Assembly (NCBI RefSeq): GCF_019799905.1
Contig: NZ_JABGCI010000012.1
Span: forward strand, 1 to 64,000
Source: Trujillonella endophytica
Lineage (GTDB): Bacteria > Actinomycetota > Actinomycetes > Mycobacteriales > Geodermatophilaceae
DNA: 64,000 nucleotides
Direction: 5' to 3'
The position numbers and the translations under genes are program-made. The number at the start of each line of letters is the position of its first letter. Positions within the stretch are counted from its first letter, which is position 1. The notes under the pieces were generated by a model that saw only the letters and a program-made list of their open reading frames with translations, was not told the origin of the DNA and did not search any database. Below are positions 16,147-22,654 of the stretch, piece after piece.

Positions 16147-17123
16147 CACGCCGCCCCGAAGACGCCGGGGTGGTAGTGCTCGATGGCGCGCTTCATGCCC
16201 TCGCGCCAGCCGTACGTGCACTTCCCGATGAGGCGCTCCCGCTTGGTGGGGTCGCCGATGCGGGAGTCCCAGGTGATCTCGCGCTCCTCGAAGACCGGCG
16301 TGATCCCCGCCAGGTCGGCGAAGTACTGGCAGTACTGGCGCTGGGAGACGCCGTCGTCCCCGTTCCAGTTCACGATCGTGGCCGGCACCGAGGCGATGTC
16401 GAACAGCGGCCCGGAGGCCTGCGCGGCGATGTCCCGCTCGTCGATCGGCGAGCACCAGTCGTCGTGGCCGATGGGCACCGCGATGGGCTCGCCCCGCAGC
16501 ATCATCCCGAACTGCTCGACGGCGATCCCGCCCCTGCGCGAGGTGCCGTAGGCGGTGTTCATGCGCGCGATGGTGGTCGGCACGCCCAGGACCTGGGCCG
16601 CCGCCTGGACCGCCGCCTCGGCGGCCAGCTTGCTCACCGTGTAACTGGGCAGCGGGACGTAGGTGCCGCCGAGCGGGTCGGTCTCGACGTGCCAGTGGTC
16701 GGGTTCGAGGTGCTCGTAGACGGCGCTGGTCGAGACGTGCACGAACGCCTCCGCCGTCCGGCAGTGGGCCATGAGCATCGCGGCCCCGACGGCGTTCGTG
16801 TGGACGGCGACGTCGTGCCGGGGGTCGAAGTTCACCGCGGCGTTGAGGACGTGCGTGAAGTCGGTGGGCAGGCCCGGCATGTCGGGGTCCCCGAGCGTCC
16901 AGCGGACCGTCCGCATCCCCTGCTGCTCCATCGAGGCCCGCTCGCCGGGACCGTCGTACTGCTTCGTGTCCGAGCCCGCCGGTCCGGTGGCGGGCGCCGC
17001 CGCGGAGGGGTCCGAGAACCGCGCGGCGCACCAGACCTCGTTCCGAGGCGCCAGGGCCATCGCTATCGACCGGGCGACGTTGCCGGTCGCCCCGGTGATG
17101 AGGACCTTCTTGTCCGTGAGCAT
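16146..17123 (-). CDS. NAD-dependent epimerase/dehydratase-like extended SDR
   Basis: 325 residues from ATG at 17123, with GAGGAGG about ten bases upstream. The N-terminal VLITGATGNVARSIA is the extended-SDR nucleotide motif. VSTSAVYEH and SYTVSKLAAE supply the catalytic Ser, Tyr and Lys, and MNTAYGTSRR and WCSPIDERDIA follow as in sugar-nucleotide epimerases and 3beta-HSD-like enzymes. In this context a keto/alcohol reductase or 3beta-HSD-like role is more likely than sugar metabolism. It leads the minus-strand operon to the sulfotransferase and is divergent from the LLM gene at 17254. Confidence 0.85.
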   Translation of the reverse strand: MLTDKKVLITGATGNVARSIAMALAPRNEVWCAARFSDPSAAAPATGPAGSDTKQYDGPGERASMEQQGMRTVRWTLGDPDMPGLPTDFTHVLNAAVNFDPRHDVAVHTNAVGAAMLMAHCRTAEAFVHVSTSAVYEHLEPDHWHVETDPLGGTYVPLPSYTVSKLAAEAAVQAAAQVLGVPTTIARMNTAYGTSRRGGIAVEQFGMMLRGEPIAVPIGHDDWCSPIDERDIAAQASGPLFDIASVPATIVNWNGDDGVSQRQYCQYFADLAGITPVFEEREITWDSRIGDPTKRERLIGKCTYGWREGMKRAIEHYHPGVFGAA

Positions 17124-17232
17124 CCCGCCGTGACCTCCTCGGTCCCGAGCCCCGTGCCGCTGTGCGGCACGACATGCTGCCGTTCGGAACGCTAGCGGTG
17201 ACCCGGACCACAGCACCAGGGACTGAGCGAGT

Positions 17233-17256
17233 CATCCTCTATAAGATTCGAGGATG
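17233..17256. promoter_or_regulatory. Inverted repeat over the start codon of the LLM gene
   Basis: CATCCTC (17233-17239) and GAGGATG (17250-17256) form perfect 7-bp arms around TATAAGATTC; the right arm contains the ATG at 17254. TATAAG at 17240-17245 also reads as a -10 box placed 8 bp before the ATG, which suggests a leaderless or nearly leaderless transcript with an operator on top of it. The block CATCCTCTATAAGATT recurs with one change near 19469-19484, upstream of the ferredoxin gene. Confidence 0.55.
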
Positions 17257-18162
17257 GACGTCGTCTACGGGACCCCGTACCACGGCTGCCCCGTGCCGGA
17301 CTGGCTGTACGACGGCGCTGCGATCGGCCGGCTGGCAGCCGTGGCCGAGGGCGCCGGGTTCGCGGGCTTCACCATGACCGACCACCCGGCGCCGTCCCAG
17401 GCCTGGCGCGAGCACGGCGGTCACGACACGGTCGACCCGTTCCTCGGGCTCGCCTTCGCCGCGGCCGCGACGAGCCGGATCCGCCTGTTCACCTACCTGG
17501 TGGTGCTCCCCTACCGGAACCCGTTCCACCTCGCGAAGGTCACCGCGTCGCTGGACGCCCTCTCCGGCGGCCGGCTGGACCTCGGCGTCGGCGCCGGCTA
17601 CCTCAAGGCGGAGTTCCACGCCCTCGGGGTCGACTGGGACGAGCGCAACGCGCTGTTCGACGAGGCGGTCCCGGTGCTCCGGCAGGCGTGGACCGGCGAG
17701 CCGGTCACCCACCAGGGGCTGCACTTCTCCGCGCGCGGCACGGTGACCATGCCGCCGTCCCCCCAGCCCGGCGGGCCGCCGCTGTGGATCGGCGGCAACA
17801 GCAGGCTGAGCCTGCGCCGCGTGGTGGACCTGGGCGCGGGGTGGCTGCCCCTGCCCAACCCGAGCGCGTCGTCGGCGATGCTGCGCTCCCGCGCCATGGA
17901 CGGGCTCGACGACTTCGCCGACTACGTGGGCCAGCTCCACGCCTACGCCGGGGAGCAGGGCCGGCCGGCGCCCGACCGGATCATGTACTCCATGCCGGGC
18001 GCGACCTCGGCGGAGGAGATGGACGCCCACGTGCCCCTCGCCGCGGAGCTGCGGGAGCGGGGCGCGACCCAGCTCGTGGTCAACGCCCCGACCACGGCGA
18101 CGCTCGCCGAGGCCGAGGAGTGGATCGCCCGCTACGCCGACCGGGTGCTCACCCGTCTCTGA
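17254..18162 (+). CDS. LLM-class flavin/F420-dependent oxidoreductase
   Basis: 302 residues from ATG at 17254. It is a luciferase-like TIM barrel: FTMTDHPAPS near residue 49, IRLFTYLVVLPYRNPF, LDALSGGRLDLGVGAGYLKAE, and PLWIGGNSRLSLRR. Actinobacterial members use F420 or FMN to reduce or oxygenate a substrate. No ribosome binding site precedes the ATG; the palindrome at 17233-17256 occupies that position. The gene is alone on its strand, divergent from the sulfotransferase operon, and ends 9 bp before the convergent reductase at 18172. Confidence 0.87.
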   Translation: MDVVYGTPYHGCPVPDWLYDGAAIGRLAAVAEGAGFAGFTMTDHPAPSQAWREHGGHDTVDPFLGLAFAAAATSRIRLFTYLVVLPYRNPFHLAKVTASLDALSGGRLDLGVGAGYLKAEFHALGVDWDERNALFDEAVPVLRQAWTGEPVTHQGLHFSARGTVTMPPSPQPGGPPLWIGGNSRLSLRRVVDLGAGWLPLPNPSASSAMLRSRAMDGLDDFADYVGQLHAYAGEQGRPAPDRIMYSMPGATSAEEMDAHVPLAAELRERGATQLVVNAPTTATLAEAEEWIARYADRVLTRL

Positions 18163-18171
18163 GCCGGACGC

Positions 18172-19194
18172 TCAACCGCCGGAGACCAGCCCCCGGGCCG
18201 TCACCAGCGGCAGCCGGTCGGCCGTCACCAGGCCCGGCGGCGCCGCGACGACGGCGGGGATCGCGTTGACCGCGGGGTCGGCGGTGCTGGCCCCGTAGTC
18301 GGCGAGGTCCGCGCTCTCGGCCGACACCCGCAGGTGGACGTCGGGGACGCCGTCGACGTCGATCACGTAGCCGCGCTCGACCGGCCAGTCCGGCTCCATC
18401 GCGTAGCCCAGCCGCCAGAGCAGGCCGAGCTCGATGACCGGCCGCCCGCCGGCCACGCCCGACCAGCGCCCCTTCAGCCCGCAGACCGTGCCCTCGGGAA
18501 ACTGCATCCAGCCCAGGTCGACGTCCTCGGTGGCGACGGCGAACTCGACGTCGAAGCGGATGTCCTCGAGCTCCACGGCGAGCGCGCCGGCCATCATCTC
18601 GACGGCGTCGACGAAGACCAGCATCCGCTGCCTGACCTTGTCCACCAGGCCGGGGGCGTCCGGCGGCCCGCCGAACCCGAGCGAGACCCAGGTGTCCTTG
18701 GAGGCGTAGTTCGTGGCGTCCACCGACTCCAGCACGGAGATCCGGTCGACCCGCCGGCAGAACGCGGCCGCGGCCAGGCCGAGGGTGTTGGCCATCCCGG
18801 GGTTGGCGCCGGTGCCGTACAGCGACACCCCGCCGGTGCGCGCCGCGGCGTCCAGGCGGGCCATCTCCTCGTCGCCGTAGGAGCGGCCGGTGATGAAGTT
18901 CGCCGTCGAGACGACGTTGATGCCGGCCTCCAGCAGCCGGACCATGTGGTCGGTCTCCCACTGCAGCGGCATGTAGAGCACGCAGTCCGGCCGCAGCGCG
19001 ATCAGCGCCTCGACGTCGTCGGTCGCCGTGACGCCGACCGGGTCGATGCCGGCGAGCACGCCGACGTCCTGACCGGCCTTGGCGGCGCTCCAGGCGTAGC
19101 CGCCCACGAGCTCCATCCCGGGATGGGCGAGCACCGCCTTGACGGCGTTGCGGCCGACGAGGCCGGTGGTCCACTGCACGACGCGGAGGGTCAT
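18172..19194 (-). CDS. Dihydrodipicolinate reductase-like NAD(P)-dependent oxidoreductase
   Basis: 340 residues from ATG at 19194, sharing one base with the ferredoxin stop (TGATG). An N-terminal Rossmann region (VVQWTTGLVGRNAVKAVL, then MELVGGYAWSA) is followed by VVSTANFITGRSYG and GTGANPGMANTLGL, as in the family annotated as dihydrodipicolinate reductase-like or 2,4-diaminopentanoate dehydrogenase-like. Actinomycetes have many paralogues in lipid and steroid loci, with no assigned substrate. The pairing with a 3Fe-4S ferredoxin suggests a redox step, but whether this protein reduces the ferredoxin cannot be told; no FAD motif is present. Confidence 0.75.
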   Translation of the reverse strand: MTLRVVQWTTGLVGRNAVKAVLAHPGMELVGGYAWSAAKAGQDVGVLAGIDPVGVTATDDVEALIALRPDCVLYMPLQWETDHMVRLLEAGINVVSTANFITGRSYGDEEMARLDAAARTGGVSLYGTGANPGMANTLGLAAAAFCRRVDRISVLESVDATNYASKDTWVSLGFGGPPDAPGLVDKVRQRMLVFVDAVEMMAGALAVELEDIRFDVEFAVATEDVDLGWMQFPEGTVCGLKGRWSGVAGGRPVIELGLLWRLGYAMEPDWPVERGYVIDVDGVPDVHLRVSAESADLADYGASTADPAVNAIPAVVAAPPGLVTADRLPLVTARGLVSGG

Positions 19195-19415
19195 CAGGCC
19201 GTCTCCTCGGCCGGCACCAGGCGGAGCGCGCCCATCGGGCACTCCGCGACGGCGTCCCGCAGCCGCTGGTCCGCGCCGTCCACCTCGCCCACGACCCGCG
19301 CGATCGCGTCGTCGCCCAGGTCGAACACCGTCGGGGCCGTGTAGACGCAGGCGCCGGTGCCCATGCAGAGCTCGCGGTCCACCTCGACCCTCGAGGGGCC
19401 GCTCGGATGCGTCAC
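19194..19415 (-). CDS. 3Fe-4S ferredoxin
   Basis: 73 residues from GTG at 19415, with GAGGAGG four bases upstream. The cluster ligands are C17-x5-C23 (CMGTGAC) and C59-P60 (AECPMG). This is the single-cluster 3Fe-4S type that serves actinobacterial P450s. A P450 at 8684-9952 is the only candidate partner in the window, 10 kb away. The gene starts a two-gene operon with the reductase-like gene and has the AT-rich CATCCT element upstream at 19469-19484. Confidence 0.92.
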   Translation of the reverse strand: MTHPSGPSRVEVDRELCMGTGACVYTAPTVFDLGDDAIARVVGEVDGADQRLRDAVAECPMGALRLVPAEETA

Positions 19416-19468
19416 GGTTCCTCCTCGATCGCGGCGGCGCTGGCGGAAGCCCCCTCCCGCGCTGTCCC

Positions 19469-19484
19469 AATCTTATATAGGATG
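19469..19484 (-). promoter_or_regulatory. Second copy of the CATCCT-TATAAGATT element
   Basis: On the minus strand this reads CATCCTATATAAGATT and matches the LLM-promoter block at 17233-17248 at 15 of 16 positions. It lies between the divergent ferredoxin (GTG at 19415) and acyl-CoA dehydrogenase (ATG at 19514) genes. TATAAG can serve as the -10 box of the ferredoxin transcript. Shared regulation with the LLM gene is inferred. Confidence 0.5.
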
Positions 19485-19513
19485 GATGCTCCCGACCAGG
19501 GGTGGAGGAAGCG

Positions 19514-20542
19514 ATGCAGATCGGGCTGGACGCGGACCAGCGGGCCTTCGCGCGGTCCTGCGGTGCGCTCGCCGCCGACCTCGCCGCGGGCTGGGACCGG
19601 GGACGCGGGCCCCGCGACGTCGCCTCGCCGGAGCCGTCGGAGAAGGACTGGGCGCGGATCGCCGAGGCCGGCTGGCCGGCGCTGCGCCTGCGGGAGGAGA
19701 ACGGCGGGCTCGGGGCGAGCACGGTCGACGTCGCCGTCCTCGTCGAGCAGCTGGGCCGGCACGCGCTGGCCGCCCCGGTGCTCGGCACGCTCGTCGCCGC
19801 CGAGCAGCTGCAGGCGCTCGGCGCACCGGCGGACACGCTGGAGGAGGTCGCCGCCGGGGAGCTGCGGATCGCTCCCCTCCTCGACGGCCGCCTGCTCGGC
19901 TTCGCGCCGGCCGCCGGGGGCGCGCTGGCCTGGGACGCCGCCGGCGCGACCCTGGCCTTCGCCGCCGACGGGTCGGCGCACGCGCTGGGCGACGCGCTCC
20001 CGGCGGCGGACGTGACCCGCGCGATGCGGCGGCCCGGCGCCCGGGTGGACGACGCCTCGCTGGAGCTGCGCGCCCCCACCGACGACGACCGCGACCGGCT
20101 GCACGCCTTCGTCCTCACCCTGCTCGTCGCCGACCTGCTCGGCACGATGTCGGCGGGCCTCGACGCGGCCGTCGAGCACGCCCGCTCGCGCACTCAGTTC
20201 GGCAAGCCGATCGGCTCGTTCCAGGCGGTGCAGCAGATCGCCGCCGAGGACCTGGTCTCGGTCGAGGCCACGCGCAGCGCCCTGTACTCCTCGGCCTGGG
20301 CGGTCGACGCACTGCCGGCCGCCGAGGCGCTGCGGGCGGCGCGGGTGGCCAAGGCCTTCGCGTCCCGGGCGGGTGTCGCGGTGTGCGAGGACGTCGTCCA
20401 GCTCTTCGGCGGCATCGGCATGACGTGGGAGTCGCCGGTGCACGTGTGGCTGCGGCGGGCGCACACCGACCGGCTCTCCTTCGGCGACGAGCACCACCAC
20501 CAGGCCGTGCTGGCCGACCTCGACCTCTCGGCAGGTGCCTGA
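19514..20542 (+). CDS. Acyl-CoA dehydrogenase subunit (short, FadE-like)
   Basis: 342 residues from ATG at 19514, chosen because GGAGG lies five bases upstream; GTG at 19502 is in frame but precedes that site. It has acyl-CoA dehydrogenase organisation: IGLDADQRAFARSCG, LRLREENGGLG, then a C-terminal helical domain with GTMSAGLDAAVEHARSRTQF and GKPIGSFQAVQ. The central beta-domain is much reduced. This and the tandem second gene match the two-gene heteromeric FadE pairs of steroid-degrading actinobacteria, in which one subunit binds FAD poorly and both are needed. The downstream gene starts 2 bp after its stop. Confidence 0.85.
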   Translation: MQIGLDADQRAFARSCGALAADLAAGWDRGRGPRDVASPEPSEKDWARIAEAGWPALRLREENGGLGASTVDVAVLVEQLGRHALAAPVLGTLVAAEQLQALGAPADTLEEVAAGELRIAPLLDGRLLGFAPAAGGALAWDAAGATLAFAADGSAHALGDALPAADVTRAMRRPGARVDDASLELRAPTDDDRDRLHAFVLTLLVADLLGTMSAGLDAAVEHARSRTQFGKPIGSFQAVQQIAAEDLVSVEATRSALYSSAWAVDALPAAEALRAARVAKAFASRAGVAVCEDVVQLFGGIGMTWESPVHVWLRRAHTDRLSFGDEHHHQAVLADLDLSAGA

Positions 20543-20544
20543 CC

Positions 20545-21675
20545 GTGGACTTCTCCGACTCCCCCGACGTCGCCGCCTTCCGGGCGGGACTGCGCAGCTG
20601 GCTGGGCGAGCACCTGCACTCCTACGCCGAGGGCGTCGGCCACGACAGCGCGGAGGCGGTGGCGGCCACGCACCGCTGGCACCGGGCGCTGGCGGCGGCC
20701 GGCTACGTGGCGGTCTCGCTCGACGCGGCCTACGGCGGCCGCGGCCTGCCCGACGTCTACGAGGCGGTGGTCAACGAGGAGCTCGCGGCCGCCGCGGCGC
20801 CCCCTCCCCCGCCGATCGGGCACATCGCGCACGCGGTCGCCGACTTCGCCGACCCCGACCTCAAGGCCCGGGTGCTGCCGGGTCTGCTCGGCTGCACGGA
20901 GAGCTGGTGCCAGGGCTTCAGCGAGCCTGGGGCCGGCTCGGACCTCGCCGGTCTGTCGACCGCGGCGACCGCGACCGACGACGGATTCGTGGTCAACGGG
21001 CAGAAGATCTGGACCAGCGGCGCCATGTGGGCCGACCGCTGCCTGCTGCTGTGCCGCACCGAGCCCGACCAGCCGCGGCACCGCGGGCTGTCGATGCTCG
21101 TCGTCGACATGACCACCCCTGGCATCACCCGCCGGGAGATCACCCTGGCCAACGGCAGCCGGGAGTTCGCCGAGGTCTTCTTCGACGACGTCCGCGTGCC
21201 GGCGGAGAACCTGGTCGGCGAGCGCGGGCAGGGCTGGAAGATCGCCCAGCACATGCTCACCTACGAGCGCGGCCCGGCCGACATGGGCTGGACCGGCCGG
21301 CTGGGCAACGTGCTGGCCGCCGCGCAGGAGGGCGTGCGCAGCGGGCGCCTGCCGGCCGACGACGTCCTGCGCCGCCGGCTGGCCGCCGTCGCCGTCGACG
21401 CCCAGGTGCTGTCGTGGCACGTGGCCCGCTCGCTGGTCGACCGGGACCCGGCCGACCCCGGCTCCAGCGGCTCCCTCGACAAGCTGCTGACCACGCGGGT
21501 CGAGCAGGAGCTGTACGCCGTCGTCGGGGACCTGGCCGGAGCGGCGCAGGTCGTGGGCGACCAGCGGCCGTTCGGCGAGTACCTGTGGTCGCGGGCGCAG
21601 TCGATCTACGGCGGCACGCAGCAGATCCAGCGGCAGATCGTCGCCCAGCGCCTGCTCGGCCTCCCCCGCGGCTGA
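20545..21675 (+). CDS. Acyl-CoA dehydrogenase, second subunit
   Basis: 376 residues from GTG at 20545. The family motifs are complete: QGFSEPGAGSDLAGLST, VNGQKIWTSGA, GWKIAQHMLTYERGP, and the C-terminal QSIYGGTQQIQRQIV with RLLGLPR. It oxidises an acyl-CoA to the 2-enoyl-CoA and passes electrons to ETF. The 2-bp gap to the preceding short homologue indicates a heteromeric enzyme of the kind that handles steroid or terpenoid side chains. It ends 124 bp before the convergent SDR. Confidence 0.93.
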   Translation: MDFSDSPDVAAFRAGLRSWLGEHLHSYAEGVGHDSAEAVAATHRWHRALAAAGYVAVSLDAAYGGRGLPDVYEAVVNEELAAAAAPPPPPIGHIAHAVADFADPDLKARVLPGLLGCTESWCQGFSEPGAGSDLAGLSTAATATDDGFVVNGQKIWTSGAMWADRCLLLCRTEPDQPRHRGLSMLVVDMTTPGITRREITLANGSREFAEVFFDDVRVPAENLVGERGQGWKIAQHMLTYERGPADMGWTGRLGNVLAAAQEGVRSGRLPADDVLRRRLAAVAVDAQVLSWHVARSLVDRDPADPGSSGSLDKLLTTRVEQELYAVVGDLAGAAQVVGDQRPFGEYLWSRAQSIYGGTQQIQRQIVAQRLLGLPRG

Positions 21676-21714
21676 TCCCGCGCTCCGCCGCGGTCCTCCC
21701 TCACCGCAGCGCGC

Positions 21715-21742
21715 CCTCCCTCACCGTGCACCGCGAGGGAGG
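21715..21742. terminator. Putative hairpin between convergent genes
   Basis: CCTCCCTC (21715-21722) and GAGGGAGG (21735-21742) pair with a 12-base loop between the acyl-CoA dehydrogenase and the convergent SDR. A second CCTCCCTCACCG copy lies about 20 bp upstream and could form an alternative stem. There is no T-tract, as is common in this GC range. Confidence 0.4.
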
Positions 21743-21799
21743 TACCGCCATGATCAGGTCACCTGGTCCCCGCGGTGCGGGCCCGGACGCCGCGCCGGG

Positions 21800-22555
21800 T
21801 CAGCGGGTGGTGAAGCCGCCGTCGGCGACGAACTCCGAGCCGGTGCAGTAGGACGACTCGTCCGACGCGAGGAACAGCACGAGGTCGGCGATCTCCTCCG
21901 GGCGGCCGAGCCGGGCGATCGGCTGGGTGCGCACCTGAGCGGCGGCCGGGGTGTCCGCCGGCGTCATCTCCGTCTCGACCAGACCGGGGTGCACGGAGTT
22001 GACCCGGATCCCGTCGGCGGCCAGTTCCTGGGCCGCGGCCTTGGTCATCCCGCGCACCGCCCACTTCGCGGCGACGTACCCCAGGACGTTCGGGAACGAC
22101 ACGATCCCGCCGATCGAGGACACGTTGACGATCGACCCGCCGCCGGCCCGCCGCATCGAGGGGAGGACGGCGCGCATGCCGAGGAACACGCCGACCTGGT
22201 TGACGTCGACCACGCGCCGGTAGTCGGTCTCGGTCAGCTCCCCGAGCGGCGCACTGTGCACCACGCCGGCGTTGTTGACCAGCACCGACACCGGCCCGAA
22301 GAGCCGCTCGGCCTCCTCGATGCACCCGGACCAGGCGCCGCCGTCCGTGACGTCGAGCGGCAGGAACGCCGCGCGGTCGCCGAGGGCGTCGGCGACCGCC
22401 CACCCCCGGTCCGCCCGGACGTCGGCCACGACGACCGCCGCGCCCTCGGCGTGCAGCCGCCGTGACGCGGCGGCGCCGATCCCTCCGGCGCCGCCCGTCA
22501 CGACCGCGACGCGGCCGTCCACCCGTCCCGAGCCGCCCTCTCGCCGGCCGCTCAC
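21800..22555 (-). CDS. SDR-family oxidoreductase (3alpha/20beta-HSD-like)
   Basis: 251 residues from GTG at 22555. It is a fully classical SDR: VTGGAGGIGAAA, VNNAGVV, the catalytic NVSSIGGIVSF and YVAAKWA, and DESSYCTGSEFVADGG at the end. The VHPGLVETEMTP and C-terminal segments resemble bacterial 3alpha,20beta-hydroxysteroid dehydrogenase, but substrate preference cannot be inferred with confidence. It stands alone on its strand, separated from the molybdenum hydroxylase operon by a 42-bp palindrome. Confidence 0.88.
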   Translation of the reverse strand: MSGRREGGSGRVDGRVAVVTGGAGGIGAAASRRLHAEGAAVVVADVRADRGWAVADALGDRAAFLPLDVTDGGAWSGCIEEAERLFGPVSVLVNNAGVVHSAPLGELTETDYRRVVDVNQVGVFLGMRAVLPSMRRAGGGSIVNVSSIGGIVSFPNVLGYVAAKWAVRGMTKAAAQELAADGIRVNSVHPGLVETEMTPADTPAAAQVRTQPIARLGRPEEIADLVLFLASDESSYCTGSEFVADGGFTTR

Positions 22556-22584
22556 GCCGACGGTCCGGCGACCCTGCGGGTCGG

Positions 22585-22626
22585 TTCCGGACGTTGCCGG
22601 CGGGATCCCGCCGGCAACGTCCGGAA
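22585..22626. terminator. Perfect 42-bp palindrome, likely terminator
   Basis: The two 21-base halves (22585-22605 and 22606-22626) are exact reverse complements with no loop between them. The sequence lies between the end of the Mo-hydroxylase large-subunit gene (22655) and the SDR start (22555), both on the minus strand. In RNA it would form a very stable hairpin, fitting termination of the upstream operon in either direction. Confidence 0.65.
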
Positions 22627-22654
22627 ATGCCCCGCAGAGTGCGGCCGCCCGCCG

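Noticed and set aside
21676..21799. Phage attachment site or insertion sequence end
   Set aside because: The short CCTCCCTCACCG duplication is too small, and no integrase, transposase or tRNA is present.
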